This document shows, one piece after another, positions 1 through 10,069 of a stretch of DNA of 64,000 nt. Position 1 is the first letter of the stretch, and each line of letters starts with the position of its first letter. Position numbers and translations under genes: made by a program. The notes beneath the pieces were generated by a model that searched no databases, was not told where the DNA came from, and saw only the letters and a program-made list of their open reading frames with translations. The DNA comes from Beroe forskalii (taxonomy: Eukaryota > Ctenophora > Nuda > Beroida > Beroidae), in contig WFMF01000077.1 in the NCBI GenBank assembly GCA_011033025.1, forward strand, positions 1-64,000, written 5' to 3'.

Positions 1-533
1 TTCTCAGAGGATGGATCCCTGTCATTCTATTCAATGAGTCAATGGGCTGGGCCGCCTGCTGATCGCCTGTCATTCTACTCAATTCTACATAATTGAGGAG
101 AATGGCAGGCGTCTCCGTTGTGGGTAACAACAGGCGGCTCTGTCCTGTGATGCATATTGAGAAATAAGGTGACTACAACAGCCCCGCCCATTGAGAAGAA
201 TGACACTGACAGATTACAGATAGCCCAGCTCTGGCCCAGTGGGAATAAAAGGGGTAACATCGACTAGGAAAGGTTGATGGACTGGTCGAGAGCTTTGCCG
301 TTGGGACTTGAATTTGGCTGCTGCTCATATCATTTTGCTAACAACATTATATTATGAACTTAACGTAACGCGCGAACGCCAAACGCGTTTTTCATGATGT
401 TTCAAGATGAAGCGATTTCGTTTTTCAAATTAATTTTAAAAGTTTTTGCGCTGCGCACAAAAAGTTCGTACGTGATTTGAATAAAAAACGATTTTCATTT
501 TCAATTTTAGTTTTCGTGGCGGGTTTGAGCCAT
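1..533. other. Non-coding flank with an inverted repeat
   Basis: I see no convincing exon here. Positions 64-111 form a hairpin with arms CGCCTGTCATTCT and AGAATGGCAGGCG around an AATT-rich loop. More loosely, the CATTCT/CAATGGGC text near 20-55 recurs inverted near 180-240 (CCCATTGAGAAGAATG), so the first 260 bases look like a degraded foldback element. Confidence 0.5.
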
Positions 534-680
534 GATATTTAATTTAATTTTTTAAATTTTTTTTTCAAAATTTTTTAAAAAAATTTTAAAAATTTTTTTA
601 AAACAAAATTAAAAATTAAAAAAAATTATTTTTTAAAATTATTTTTTAATTTGAAAAAATTTTTCATTTTTTTTCTGGTG
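534..680. repeat. A/T homopolymer-rich low-complexity tract
   Basis: The stretch is almost purely A and T, in alternating T-runs and A-runs. It is bracketed by two copies of GCGGGTTTGAGCCA (about 518-532 and 682-695), so it may be the interior of a small repeat element. No coding signal. Confidence 0.7.
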
Positions 681-797
681 GCGGGTTTGAGCCACCATAC
701 AGGACATAATAATATGATAGTACAGGATTACAATCCTAAGTATTGAAAAGTGAGAATGTCAAACACCCATCAATATCTTAATATGTCGACAGCTGAC

Positions 798-929
798 CTC
801 GTTCCAGCGTGGGTTGAGAGAGTTGTTCTTAACGGAGGTTCTAGCGACTCGTTCCATGCCCACATCCACAGTAACGTAAGGGTCTGAGACATCCTCCTCA
901 ACTGGGCCCTCGTCCTTGTTGGGCAGCCC
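798..929 (-). CDS. Internal exon of a C2-domain protein
   Basis: On the minus strand an AG acceptor (CTCGTTCAG) precedes this exon and a GTCAGC donor follows AACGAG. The 132 nt give 44 codons in phase 0 at both ends. The product includes VSDPYVTVDVG and then SLNPRWNE, the classic C2 beta-sandwich signature: the SDPY strand with calcium-loop Asp, and the NPxWNE strand. C2 domains bind membrane phospholipids, often calcium-dependently, and occur in protein kinase C, phospholipases, GTPase-activating proteins and others. This fragment is too short to assign the family. The following C2 strands should lie on an exon at lower coordinates, but I could not find it in the first 790 bases. Upstream lies a 19-nt array whose units copy its splice acceptor. 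Confidence 0.75.
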
Positions 930-2216
930 CTGAACGAGGGATGAGACACTGAACGAGGGGTGAGACACTAAACGAGGGGTGAGACACTGAACGAGGGGTG
1001 AGACACTGAACGAGGGGTGAGACACTGAACGAGGGGTGAGACACTGAACGAGTGGTGAGACACTGAACGAGGGGTGAGACACTGAACGAGGGGTGAGACA
1101 CTGAACGAGGGGTGAGACACTGAACGAGGGGTGAGACACTGAACGAGGGATGAGACACTGAACGAGGGGCGAGACACTGAACGAGGGGTAAGGCACTGAA
1201 CGAGGGGAGAGACACTGAACGAGGGGTGAGACACTGAACGAGGGGTGAGACACTGAACGAGGGGTGGGGCACTGAACGAAAGGTGAGACACTGAACGAGG
1301 GGTGAGACACTGAACGAGGGGTGAGACACTGAACGAGGGGTGAGACACTGAACGAGGGGTGAGGCACTGAACGAGGGGTGAGAGACACTGAACGAGGGGT
1401 GAGAGACACTGAACGAGGGGTGAGACACTGAACGAGGGGTGGGGCACTGAACGAAAGGTGAGACACTGAACGAGGGGTGAGACACTGAACGAGGGGTGAG
1501 ACACTGAACGAGGGGTGAGACACTGAACGAGGGGTGGGGCACTGAACGAAAGGTGTGAGACACTGAACGAGGGGTGAGACACACTGAACGAGGGTGAGAC
1601 ACTGAACGAGGGGTGAGGCACTGAACGAGGGGTGAGAGACACTGAACGAGGGGTGAGACACTGAACGAGGGGTGAGACACTGAACGAGGGGTGAGACACT
1701 GAACGAGGGGTGAGACACTGAACGAGGGGTGAGACACTGAACGAGGGGTGAGACACTGAACGAGGGGTGGGGCACTGAACGAAAGGTGAGACACTGAACG
1801 AGGGGTGAGACACTGAACGAGGGGTGAGACACTGAACGAGGGGTGAGACACTGAACGAGGGGTGAGGCACTGAACGAGGGGTGAGAAACTGAACGAGGGG
1901 TGGGACACTGAACGAGGGGTGAGACACTGAACGAGGGGTGAGACACTGAACGAGGGTTGAGACACTGAACGAGGGGTGAGACACTGAACGAGGGGTGAGA
2001 CACTGAACGAGGAGTGAGACACTGAACGAGGAGTGAGACACTGAACGATGGGTGAGACACTGAACGAGGGATGAGACACTGAACGAGGGGTGAGACACTG
2101 AACGAGGGGTAAGAAACTGAACGAGGGATGAGACACTGAACGAGGGGTGAGACACTGAACGAGGAGTGAGACACTGAACGAGGGGTGAGACACTGAACGA
2201 GGGGTGAGACACTTAA
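930..2216 (-). repeat. 19-nt minisatellite abutting the C2 exon acceptor
   Basis: About 65-70 units of a 19-nt repeat; on the minus strand the unit reads TCACCCCTCGTTCAGTGTC. Every unit contains a pyrimidine tract followed by CAG, identical to the real acceptor of the C2 exon at 929/930, where the array stops. Variant units (GGGGTGGGGCACTGAACGAAAGG on plus, near 1261, 1438, 1533 and 1768) recur at irregular spacing, indicating block duplications. Because 19 is not a multiple of 3 and the unit has no stops, long open frames run through it on the minus strand; they are not genes. Confidence 0.9.
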
Positions 2217-4410
2217 CTAGGTGTCATTAGTGGGGTGTCGAGATGGGTGGTTCAGTTTAGAGAATTATACACATTATATTATCTGATTATATTAACTGAT
2301 ATTTAAGTAATAATTACTGAAGAACAAGGGTAGAATCGAATGTTGAGAAATGAAATCATGCACATTTGGCAAGTTTCCTGACCTTGGCTTCGATGATATG
2401 AATTCGTAGTAGACCTCTGATTAGACCCATTTCCAGTCTGCTATCCCGTCCCCAGTAGTGCTTTCCAGGAAACTTTTGAGACAGTTAAAATTCCCCTTTT
2501 TGCACATTTTTGCACTACATTTACTTTTGTTTAATCTAAAAATAAGGCATTTTTCTGGCTCCCGCCTATTGGAATAATTAGACCTTCAGCACCCATGCAA
2601 AGTCTTATTTTGCAGGGGAACCATAATTCAACACACCATTAACAATAAAGAAATAAGATTGGTTGTAATGGATTATTTGGCTACAAATTATAAGTCACCA
2701 AGTAACTAATTAATAAAATACCCTTTCTCAGGTTAATCAAGAAGCAAAAAACAACTTCTACATAACAAGGTGTGAAGTAACGCTTGCAGCTCAAACTAGT
2801 TCAGGAAACGTGTTGAACGTTAGAAGATAGGGTAGCTGCGGCTGGTGTACCAGGTGACCCGAGTTATCCGGTAATTCAATACTCGCTTCACAGGGTGTAC
2901 ACACGGTTCAAATGGACAAAGGGAAAATTATCAAATACGCATTACAACACTCTAAGAGGTTTACGAGACATGATACCCATTATGCACGCTAAAACAGTTA
3001 GGGTTTTAAAGTGGACGAGTGCCAAAAACACTGAACTACAGTTGATAATAAAACCATTTTGGCACTCTAGTACACTCTTATACTGTTTTTCAAAACGTAT
3101 CCTTCTATAGAAGGCAAGAGGTGTTATAAATGAACACTGGGGGTGACAGACCGAAATACAAGGATTATATTATCTGCACTTATTACAAAAGTCAAATACT
3201 AAACAAGCCAATAACACTACATATTCTCATATTCTTGCTTGAATTATACATAATTACGAAATATATACCTACATGTATTGTCGTTGCATAATTCGCCTTT
3301 TGTAACTGCAAAATGAAACCCATTCCATTCTATACACATCCTTCGGCCCAATCTTAAGTTATTTGAAACTTTTGAACAGTTGCATTTATCGCGGTTTGCA
3401 ATTTTTTTAATTTTAAAACTTTGTTTAAATCTTTAAAAATAAGGGTTTTCAGTGTCTTCCTTTATTAATTATTTAGACCTTCAAACAGTTAAGCCTTTTT
3501 TTTGCAACTACATAATTCAAAAACCATTAACTACAGTTGATAAAAAACCCATTTTGGCATTGTACTCGGTGTTTTTCAAAACGTGACTTTACTATAGGAG
3601 GAGAGGTGTTAGAAATGAACACTGGGGTGACAGACCGCAGATTTCACACTAAAGTCACAGTAGCTGCACTTTTTACAATAGCTCAAATACTAGAGGGTGG
3701 CCAATAACACTACATATTCTCATATTCGTTGAATTATACTAATTCACGAAATATATACCTTCATGTATTGTCGTTAGAAGAAAGGGGTAAATCCGGCTGC
3801 AAACCTTCCATTAAAACCTCATATTCGGCCTCGGTCTTAATTCAATACTCGCTTCACAGGATTTTCAAATGGACAAATCGGGTTTGCAAATTATCAAATA
3901 CGCATACAGCCGTGAATCAAAAGTTGTGAAATATGCGGGGTGATTTTGTTATCAAATTTTCTAATCGTAAAACAATCATGATTATAAGTACACAAAATAC
4001 ACGTCGTTATCGGTTTTTGTATTGGCACCTTGCCATGAAGTCTTATACTTAAATACTACATATCCAACTTAATTTAGCTCAACTTATTATTAATCTGTTG
4101 GAAGGCAGCAGTGTTTTAATTGAACCCACTGTGACTCCTCAAGATTCCATTAGGAGAGAACGTTGGCAGCTGATCCTGTCAAGAATCTGTGGAAATTAAA
4201 GAATCAACTGCTTACTTCCCAGTCACCCTTACTCGTTCTTCAGACTTCAGAGATCAAAAGCAAGCCTCAAGACTGCAAGTGAGAGTACACATTGATGCTA
4301 TACAGTAGGACTCATGGTAGCAATCTGGCTTTTCACTCGAAGTTCTTTAAATTTCTATGATTTGTCAAGATTTGCGTGACTTAGACTATAATTAAGGTTT
4401 TGAAGTTTAA
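2217..4410. repeat. Spacer containing an old tandem duplication
   Basis: No exon recognised. Two diverged copies of a block lie in tandem: about 2480-3290 and about 3350-3800. Shared landmarks, in order, are a CTTTTGA..CAGTT segment, a TTAGACCTTCA segment, GTGTTA(T/G)AAATGAACACTGG, and CAATAACACTACATATTCTC. A further piece, TTCAAATGGACAAA followed by ATTATCAAATACGCA, appears near 2909 and 3865. The copies carry many indels, so the duplication is old. Confidence 0.6.
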
Positions 4411-6175
4411 TCTTTTGCCATTGGTAATTTGTCTAATTTTCGATCATCCTTTCTGACTTACATTGCTGCCTTACGAACCCATGTAATCACTTGGTTTGGA
4501 AATGTGAGAGAATCTCTGTCCTGGACATTGAAATGTCTCACGGAGGCACCGTGCTGTGACTGTACTAAGTGTGTCAGCTCTGGGAGTGAGACCAAGTCAG
4601 AGAACTGTCAGTTAGAGCTGACAGCTAGTGAAAGGTCTCAAGTACCGGAAACTGCTGAAAACGCCAGCAATGACCCTGCACAGCTGGATATCATTACACA
4701 AAGTATAGAATGCGGGTCCAATCACCAAGAAACTAGTCAAGTACTGCGGGGCAGCTCAGAATCAGCGGACAGCACCCCCTTGAATCTTCAATGTAAGGGG
4801 AGAGACAATCATTCTCTTCACAATCAAACGTTCCCGCGCACACTTCAACCTTTAGGATGTGATAAACGGAGCTACTTCACATCCTTGAAGTCAACTCGAG
4901 ATCCCCGTTTCACTGGGGTAGCAGGTTTATCCCAGGAAGTCGATTTGACGCAAGAGGAAACCGCTGCAGCTGTCATGAAGTGCATCCGAACCCGACATGA
5001 ATTACTACGGCAATCAGTGAGTTACGCTGACAATGAGGAGGAGGGTGAGTTGTGTGATGCTCAGAGTTCTCCGAATGGAAGTAAAGCTTTGCATGGGTCA
5101 CAGACTGAAGAGAGCGGACAGGAGGCAGAAACGTTTGAAGGATCTGTTCAGAGTTCACTCAGTAAGGATTCAAATACTGCACTGGTTTCATTTGGTTCTA
5201 CTGGTGGAAATTCACACCAGAATCCGGGATCAAAGATAGGAGGAAGCATGAGTTCTTATGATGATGCCCTGGTATTTCGCAACAGGAGTTCTGCAAGCAG
5301 TCTTCCCTTCCGATTCCACTTCAAAGACAGCACTTCGTCACTACAAGGGAGTACGGACACATTCGAACACGTTATCATAGTTCCTTCTACTCAGGAAGCT
5401 TACCATGGCAACAACACGAATCACCATGGCAATAACTCGAACTCTTTACCTCCAACTCAACCTTGGGAAGCAGCCAACTTCCCTGTGAACACAACCTTCC
5501 ACAATCAGGCTAGGAATATGCAAGTGAGGAACCCCCGTCGGGAACTATTTCACCGTCTATCCTCGGCAAACTCAGTGCAGGCCTCATCGCAAAGGTCTCT
5601 GACCGTAGAGAAAGGAAGATATAAAATAGAAAAGGGTGATCATGCTACATTTTCAGGAAAGCATTCCCATAAACCAGAAATACATGTCGATGAGTTTGTT
5701 AATCCGAACTTGAGAGACCTCGGGGGAGGATCAATAACAGGGCAATCTATAAGGCATGGCAATAACAACTCAAATAACATCCAGAGAGAAAGCAAACAGA
5801 AGACTTCGGCGATGGCTGATGTAGGAAATATAACCACAAAAAGCAATGGAGGTGATGTTGTTAAAACTACAGAAGAGACAGATGCTAGAGTTATAGAGAG
5901 AATCACGGCAGATGAATCAGTGGAAGCACCGGCAGCAACAAAAAGGCCTTCTCTTCGAAGGAACAATGGAAATATTGACAGGGAAAGCATTGCTGTGTCT
6001 AAACCTGTGTATGCAGCATGTGATTTGGAACAGACAGCTGGAACGCTAAAAGACCTTCAGAGCCCGAGCAACACACAAGATCTCAGTAGTAGCACGACTA
6101 ATGGGGACTTAACGGAATCCACCACTTCAAGTAATCTCCTCATGAGTTCGGCAACGATTTCCTCTACCAACACAG
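4411..6175 (+). CDS. Large exon encoding a Ser/Asn-rich disordered region (gene with C-terminal Ig domain)
   Basis: Open from 4411 (in-frame TAA just before) to a donor ACACAG|GTACTT at 6175/6176, ending in phase 1. About 588 codons. The first in-frame ATG is far inside (about 4975), so the true start is unresolved: there may be an upstream exon, or the acceptor lies inside the open frame. The product is rich in Ser, Thr, Asn, Gln and Glu, with Cys clusters near the start (CCDCTKC) and NNxN tracts in the middle. I see no transmembrane segment or known domain. A short helix-like patch (QEETAAAVMKCIRTRHELL) lies around residues 180-200. The downstream exons join in matching phase, so this is the N-terminal part of the same protein as the Ig domain. 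I do not recognise the family. Confidence 0.6.
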
Positions 6176-6309
6176 GTACTTACTCACTTTTACTGCATTT
6201 CATTTCCTACTCTCCTTTTCCTATTCATTTTACAATATAATTTGCTAATCTCCAAAATATATAATTGGTATTTGATTTGAAAGTGGCCAAAGTAAACTAC
6301 CAAAGTTTC

Positions 6310-7160
6310 TAATCCTCAAAGTCCAGTATTTCTGTCCCACCTACCCCACAGTCTCTCAGTATTTCTGTCCCACCTACCCCGTACTCCCTCAGTATTTCTG
6401 TCCCACCTACCCCGTACTCCCTCAGTATTTCTGTCCCACCTACCCCGTACTCGCTCAGTATTTCTGTCCCACCTACCCGCAGTCCCTCAGTATTTCTGTC
6501 CCACCTACCCCACAGTCCCTCAGTATTTCTGTCCCACCTACCCGCAGTCCCTCAGTATTTCTGTCCCACCTACCCCACAGTCTTTCTGTATTTCTGCCCC
6601 ACCTACCCGCAGTCCCTCAGTATTTCTGTCCCACCTACCCGCAGTCCCTCAGTATTTCTGTCCCACCTACCCGCAGTCCCTCAGTATTTCTGTCCCACCT
6701 ACCCGCAGTCCCTCAGTATTTGTGTCCCACCTACCCGCAGTCCCTCAGTATTTCTGTCCCACCTACCACAGTCCCTCAGTATTTCTGTCCCAACTACCCG
6801 CAGTCCCTCAGTATTTCTGTCCCACCTACCCGCAGTCCCTCAGTATTTCTGTCCCACCTACCCCACAGTCTTTCTGTATTTCTGCCCCACCTACCCGCAG
6901 TCCCTCAGTATTTCTGTCCCACCTACCCAGTCCCTCAGTATTTCTGTCCCACCTACCCGCAGTCCCTCAGTATTTCTGTCCCACCTACCCGCAGTCCCTC
7001 AGTATTTCTGTCCCACCTACCCGCAGTCCCTCAGTATTTCTGTCCCACCTACCACAGTCCCTCAGTATTTCTGTCCCACCTACCCGCAGTCCCTCAGTAT
7101 TTCTGTCCCACCTACCCCACAGTCCCGCAGCCCCTCAGTATTTCTGTCCCACCTACCCGC
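6310..7160 (+). repeat. ~32-33-nt minisatellite preceding the zinc-ribbon exon acceptor
   Basis: About 26 units of TATTTCTGTCCCACCTACCC followed by GCAGTCCCTCAG. Each unit ends in a pyrimidine-rich tract and CAG, that is, a splice-acceptor shape. The last unit runs into CATTGTCTCTGCAG, the acceptor used by the exon at 7174. Variants include CCCCACAG in place of CCCGCAG and a TTTCTGTATTTCTGCC type. Open frames in the array are by-products of the repeat. Confidence 0.9.
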
Positions 7161-7173
7161 ATTGTCTCTGCAG

Positions 7174-7511
7174 ATGGCAACAGAGACGCTGTAGCAAGGC
7201 ATGACAAGAGAGGGGTGCTGAGGGGGGAGTGTGGGGTGTGTGGAGACTGTGGCCAGTACGAAGCAGAGCACGGTAGCTTAGCATGTGCCTACTGCGGGTG
7301 CCCCCCAGGGAAGCATGCTAATCTGGGGGGCTGGAAACAGAGGGGAGTTGGCAGGGAGGGAAACCCACCAACATCACCTGGTCAGCTGGGGATGCCACAG
7401 CAAGATAAGACTCTGGACTCAACGACCCCACACAGGACTCAACTCATGGAGTTACAACCGGGACAGCAACCTTTGAAACAGCTGGAGTCTCAAGTCTCAC
7501 AAGAATTACAG
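7174..7511 (+). CDS. Exon with Cys-rich zinc-ribbon-like module (Ig gene)
   Basis: The acceptor TCTCTGCAG ends at 7173 and the donor TTACAG|GTACAT is at 7511/7512. The first two bases complete the phase-1 codon left by the exon at 6175, and the exon ends in phase 0, so the join is exact. Of about 112 residues, the first half holds CGVCGDCGQYE and then CAYCGCPPGKH, the pattern C-x2-C-x2-C-x13-C-x2-C-x-C-P-P-x-K-H. This probably binds one or two zinc ions, though I cannot name the family. The second half is Gln/Pro/Thr-rich and probably disordered. Its acceptor is the endpoint of a minisatellite. Confidence 0.75.
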
Positions 7512-7766
7512 GTACATCTCAGACATCCAATTCCTACCCAGTTTTTCAAACCCAGGGCCCCTCTAAATACTTAAATATTTTCAACTTCTATGCGTCACTG
7601 CTCAATATCATGTCATCAGACATTGAAAATTCTCTATTCTATGTGGACATACAATGTACCGCCATATTGTGCCGGGAACTCAAAAGAAATGGACCAGTTA
7701 TTATAATTTTGGAAATGCATGATTTAACTCGACCATCTAGAGCAGGTGCCAATGATATTTCCACAG

Positions 7767-7902
7767 GGACCGATAGTGGTAGTCACAGATGACTCGGATA
7801 AAAGTGATTTCCAGCCTCTGGAGACATCAGATGACAACACAAAACCCCATGAAACATTCGACGCTAATGCGGTGTCGACTAATAATACTGCGCGAAGCAA
7901 AG
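7767..7902 (+). CDS. Small acidic linker exon (Ig gene)
   Basis: Acceptor ATTTCCACAG ends at 7766; donor GCAAAG|GTGAGC is at 7902/7903. Starts in phase 0 and ends in phase 1, consistent with both neighbours. It encodes about 45 residues starting GPIVVVTDDSDKSD, rich in Asp, Ser, Thr and Asn, with no recognised domain. Two other AGs nearby (about 7744 and 7786) could act as alternative acceptors, but only 7766 keeps the phase without losing the conserved-looking hydrophobic start. Confidence 0.65.
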
Positions 7903-8053
7903 GTGAGCTGCAATTGTCTCGAAGAGGTTTATTTCATCTGCAAAATTCTCATGATCTATAAGTTCTAACATCTATACAGACTTATATAATACAGACAGCA
8001 AATCATGATCGGTACAGAAACAAAGCTAGATAACATTTGGCACTGTATTTCAG

Positions 8054-8262
8054 AGCCTGTGAGAGAGGAAAGCCCGGATGTTCAGGTGAAGGTAATGCCA
8101 GCAGATGGGAGGAGGGTGATCCCAGTCAAGGAGAGGGAGTTCGTGTCGCTGAGGATGGAAATAACCCCTACCACAGTGAAGAAGGGTAGTGTGACGTGGC
8201 TACACAACAACAGGGAAATACTGCCCAGATACCGCGTCAGACTTCTACAGGAACGCAGAGAG
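8054..8262 (+). CDS. Exon encoding the N-terminal half of an I-set Ig domain
   Basis: Acceptor TGTATTTCAG ends at 8053; donor GCAGAGAG|GTATTT is at 8262/8263. Phase 1 in, phase 0 out. The 70 residues contain VTWLHNNREILPRYRVRL, the C-strand Trp and following strands of an Ig I-set domain as in titin, obscurin or palladin-type intracellular proteins. The B-strand position usually held by Cys reads SLRMEI, so the canonical disulfide cannot form; this is known in some cytoplasmic Ig domains. The domain is completed by the exon at 12450. Confidence 0.8.
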
Positions 8263-8286
8263 GTATTTTAAAGTATTGTGTTGCTT

Positions 8287-8360
8287 TTATTTAGTATTTA
8301 GGATAAAATACTCGAGTATTTAGGATAAAATACTCGAGTATTTAGGATAAAATACTCGAG
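8287..8360 (+). repeat. Three-copy ~23-nt tandem repeat just after a splice donor
   Basis: Three copies of GTATTTAGGATAAAATACTCGA lie 25 bases downstream of the Ig exon donor. The unit is itself partly palindromic (ACTCGAGT at the junctions). Small and nearly identical, so recent. Confidence 0.85.
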
Positions 8361-8649
8361 AATTAAAAAAGAGGATAGTTTGACGATGATTTAGCATCTT
8401 TCAAATCTTCCCTTCTGAACATAATAAAATAAAAATGTATTATATTCATTCATACGGATCATGATCAATCCCAGTTCCTCGAATCGAACCAATCAAGAAT
8501 CCACAATTATATTTTGGTCAATCAAATTCTAAAATCACACTCAAGAAATTAACAAAACACAAACATCTATCATATCACCAGATCACCGCCAATTTCCTAC
8601 ATCCCGAAGAACAACCTTATCTCAATACAGATTTGGCAGGACGCAGTAA

Positions 8650-8881
8650 ATCGCATATGAACAAAAGTTCTCCTCCCTCAGTTACAGTAACTGCGTGTAA
8701 AGTTAAAGTTCCCTCCCTCAGTTACAGTTACTGCGTGTAAGGTTAAAGTTCCCTCCCTCAGTAACAGTTACTGCGTGTAAGGTTAAAGTCCCCTCCCTCA
8801 GCTACAGTTACTGCGTGTAAGGTTAAAGTTCCCTCCCTCAGATACAGTTACTGCGTGTAAGGTTAAAGTTCCCTCCCTCAC
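8650..8881 (+). repeat. 40-nt minisatellite, left segment
   Basis: Five to six units of the same 40-nt repeat that fills 10070-12449 (core CCCTCCCTCAGTTACAGTTA then CTGCGTGTAAGGTTAAAGTT). This piece was separated from the main array by the insertion at 8882-10069. Confidence 0.9.
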
Positions 8882-10069
8882 CCAGCCGGCACAGAAACGT
8901 TTTAGATACGTTTAATAAACGTTTTTTAGGAAACCATAACGAAACGAAGTTACGTTTAATAAACGTTTATTAAACGTTCTTTTGCGTAACGGATAAAACG
9001 ATAAAACTGGTTTGAATTTAACGTTTAATAAACGTTTCTTGGGAAACGTTTCTTAAACGTCATACAGAAACGGTAATTAAACAGAATGCTAGGTCTTGTA
9101 ATTTGGTTTATTTTTGGTTTATAAATCGTTTTCAAAAACACGTTTTTTATTGGTTTCCCCGAAACGATAAATAAACCAACTAATTAGTAATTTAATCACT
9201 TAATTATTTCTTAATTTTCGACAGACTTAGCGAGTCCTTCGTCGACCACATGTGTATGCAGTATACACATGGTTGTAACAAAAATTATACAACAGGGATG
9301 TTTTCCACTGTGTTCGCCTTGCAAGGCAAATATTGCTGAGGCTTGCAGGACCAGGGATTATATCTATAGGAATAAAATGTTTCCTTGTGTTTCAATGCAA
9401 CCTCGTTAACTTCGTTTTCAAAAGGTTTATTTTGGTTTGAAAAAATACATATCAAACCAAAAATACACGTTTAAAAAACGTTAATTTTTGGTTTGCAGTA
9501 AACGTTTCTCGCCAACCAAAAATAAACTTTTTCGAAACGTTTATTGTTGGTCTTCAAGAAACGTCTCCACAGAACCAAAAATAAACGTTTCTGTAACGTT
9601 TATTTTCGGTTTTAGGAAAACGTTTTTGTGGACCAAAAATTAAAGTTTTTGGAACGTTTATTTTTGGTTCTGTGCGAAACGTTTCGTGAATACGAACAAT
9701 AAACGTTTCGAAAAAGTTTATTTTTGGTTGGCGAGAAACGTTTACTGCAAACCAAAAATAAACGTATTTTAAACGTTTATTTGAGGTTTCCATAAATACG
9801 CAATTCCAATCCGAAAATTGTTATTATGTAAACCAAAAATAAACGTTTTTCAAACGTTAATAATTGGTTTCATATAAACGTTTTGGATGAACCTAAATTA
9901 AACGTATCAGAAACGTTTATTTTGGGATTTCAATAAACGTTTCTGCAGAAACGTTTATTAAACGTATCAAAAACGATTATCCATAATGTTTGACGGAAAC
10001 CAAATTCAAACCAAATATAAACGTTTATTATTGGTTTATTATTGGTTTGGTTTGAAAATGCCGGCTGGG
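8882..10069. mobile_element. ~1.2 kb foldback/MITE-like transposon inserted in the minisatellite
   Basis: The insert starts CCCAGCCGGCA and ends TGCCGGCTGGG, an 11-bp perfect terminal inverted repeat, and interrupts a repeat unit with an apparent CA target duplication. The interior is built from alternating AAACGTTTATT and AACCAAAAATAAACG blocks in both orientations, so the whole element can fold. No transposase is seen; it would be non-autonomous. The 2-bp duplication is short and could be chance. Confidence 0.75.

Noticed and set aside
759-2212. Three overlapping minus-strand open frames of 414-471 codons (SHPSFSVSPLVQCLTPR repeats)
   Set aside because: They are translations of the 19-nt minisatellite in three frames; only the end at 798-929 is a real exon.
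5640-5990. Minus-strand 116-codon open frame
   Set aside because: Antisense shadow of the large Ser/Asn-rich exon, which has the matching splice phase.
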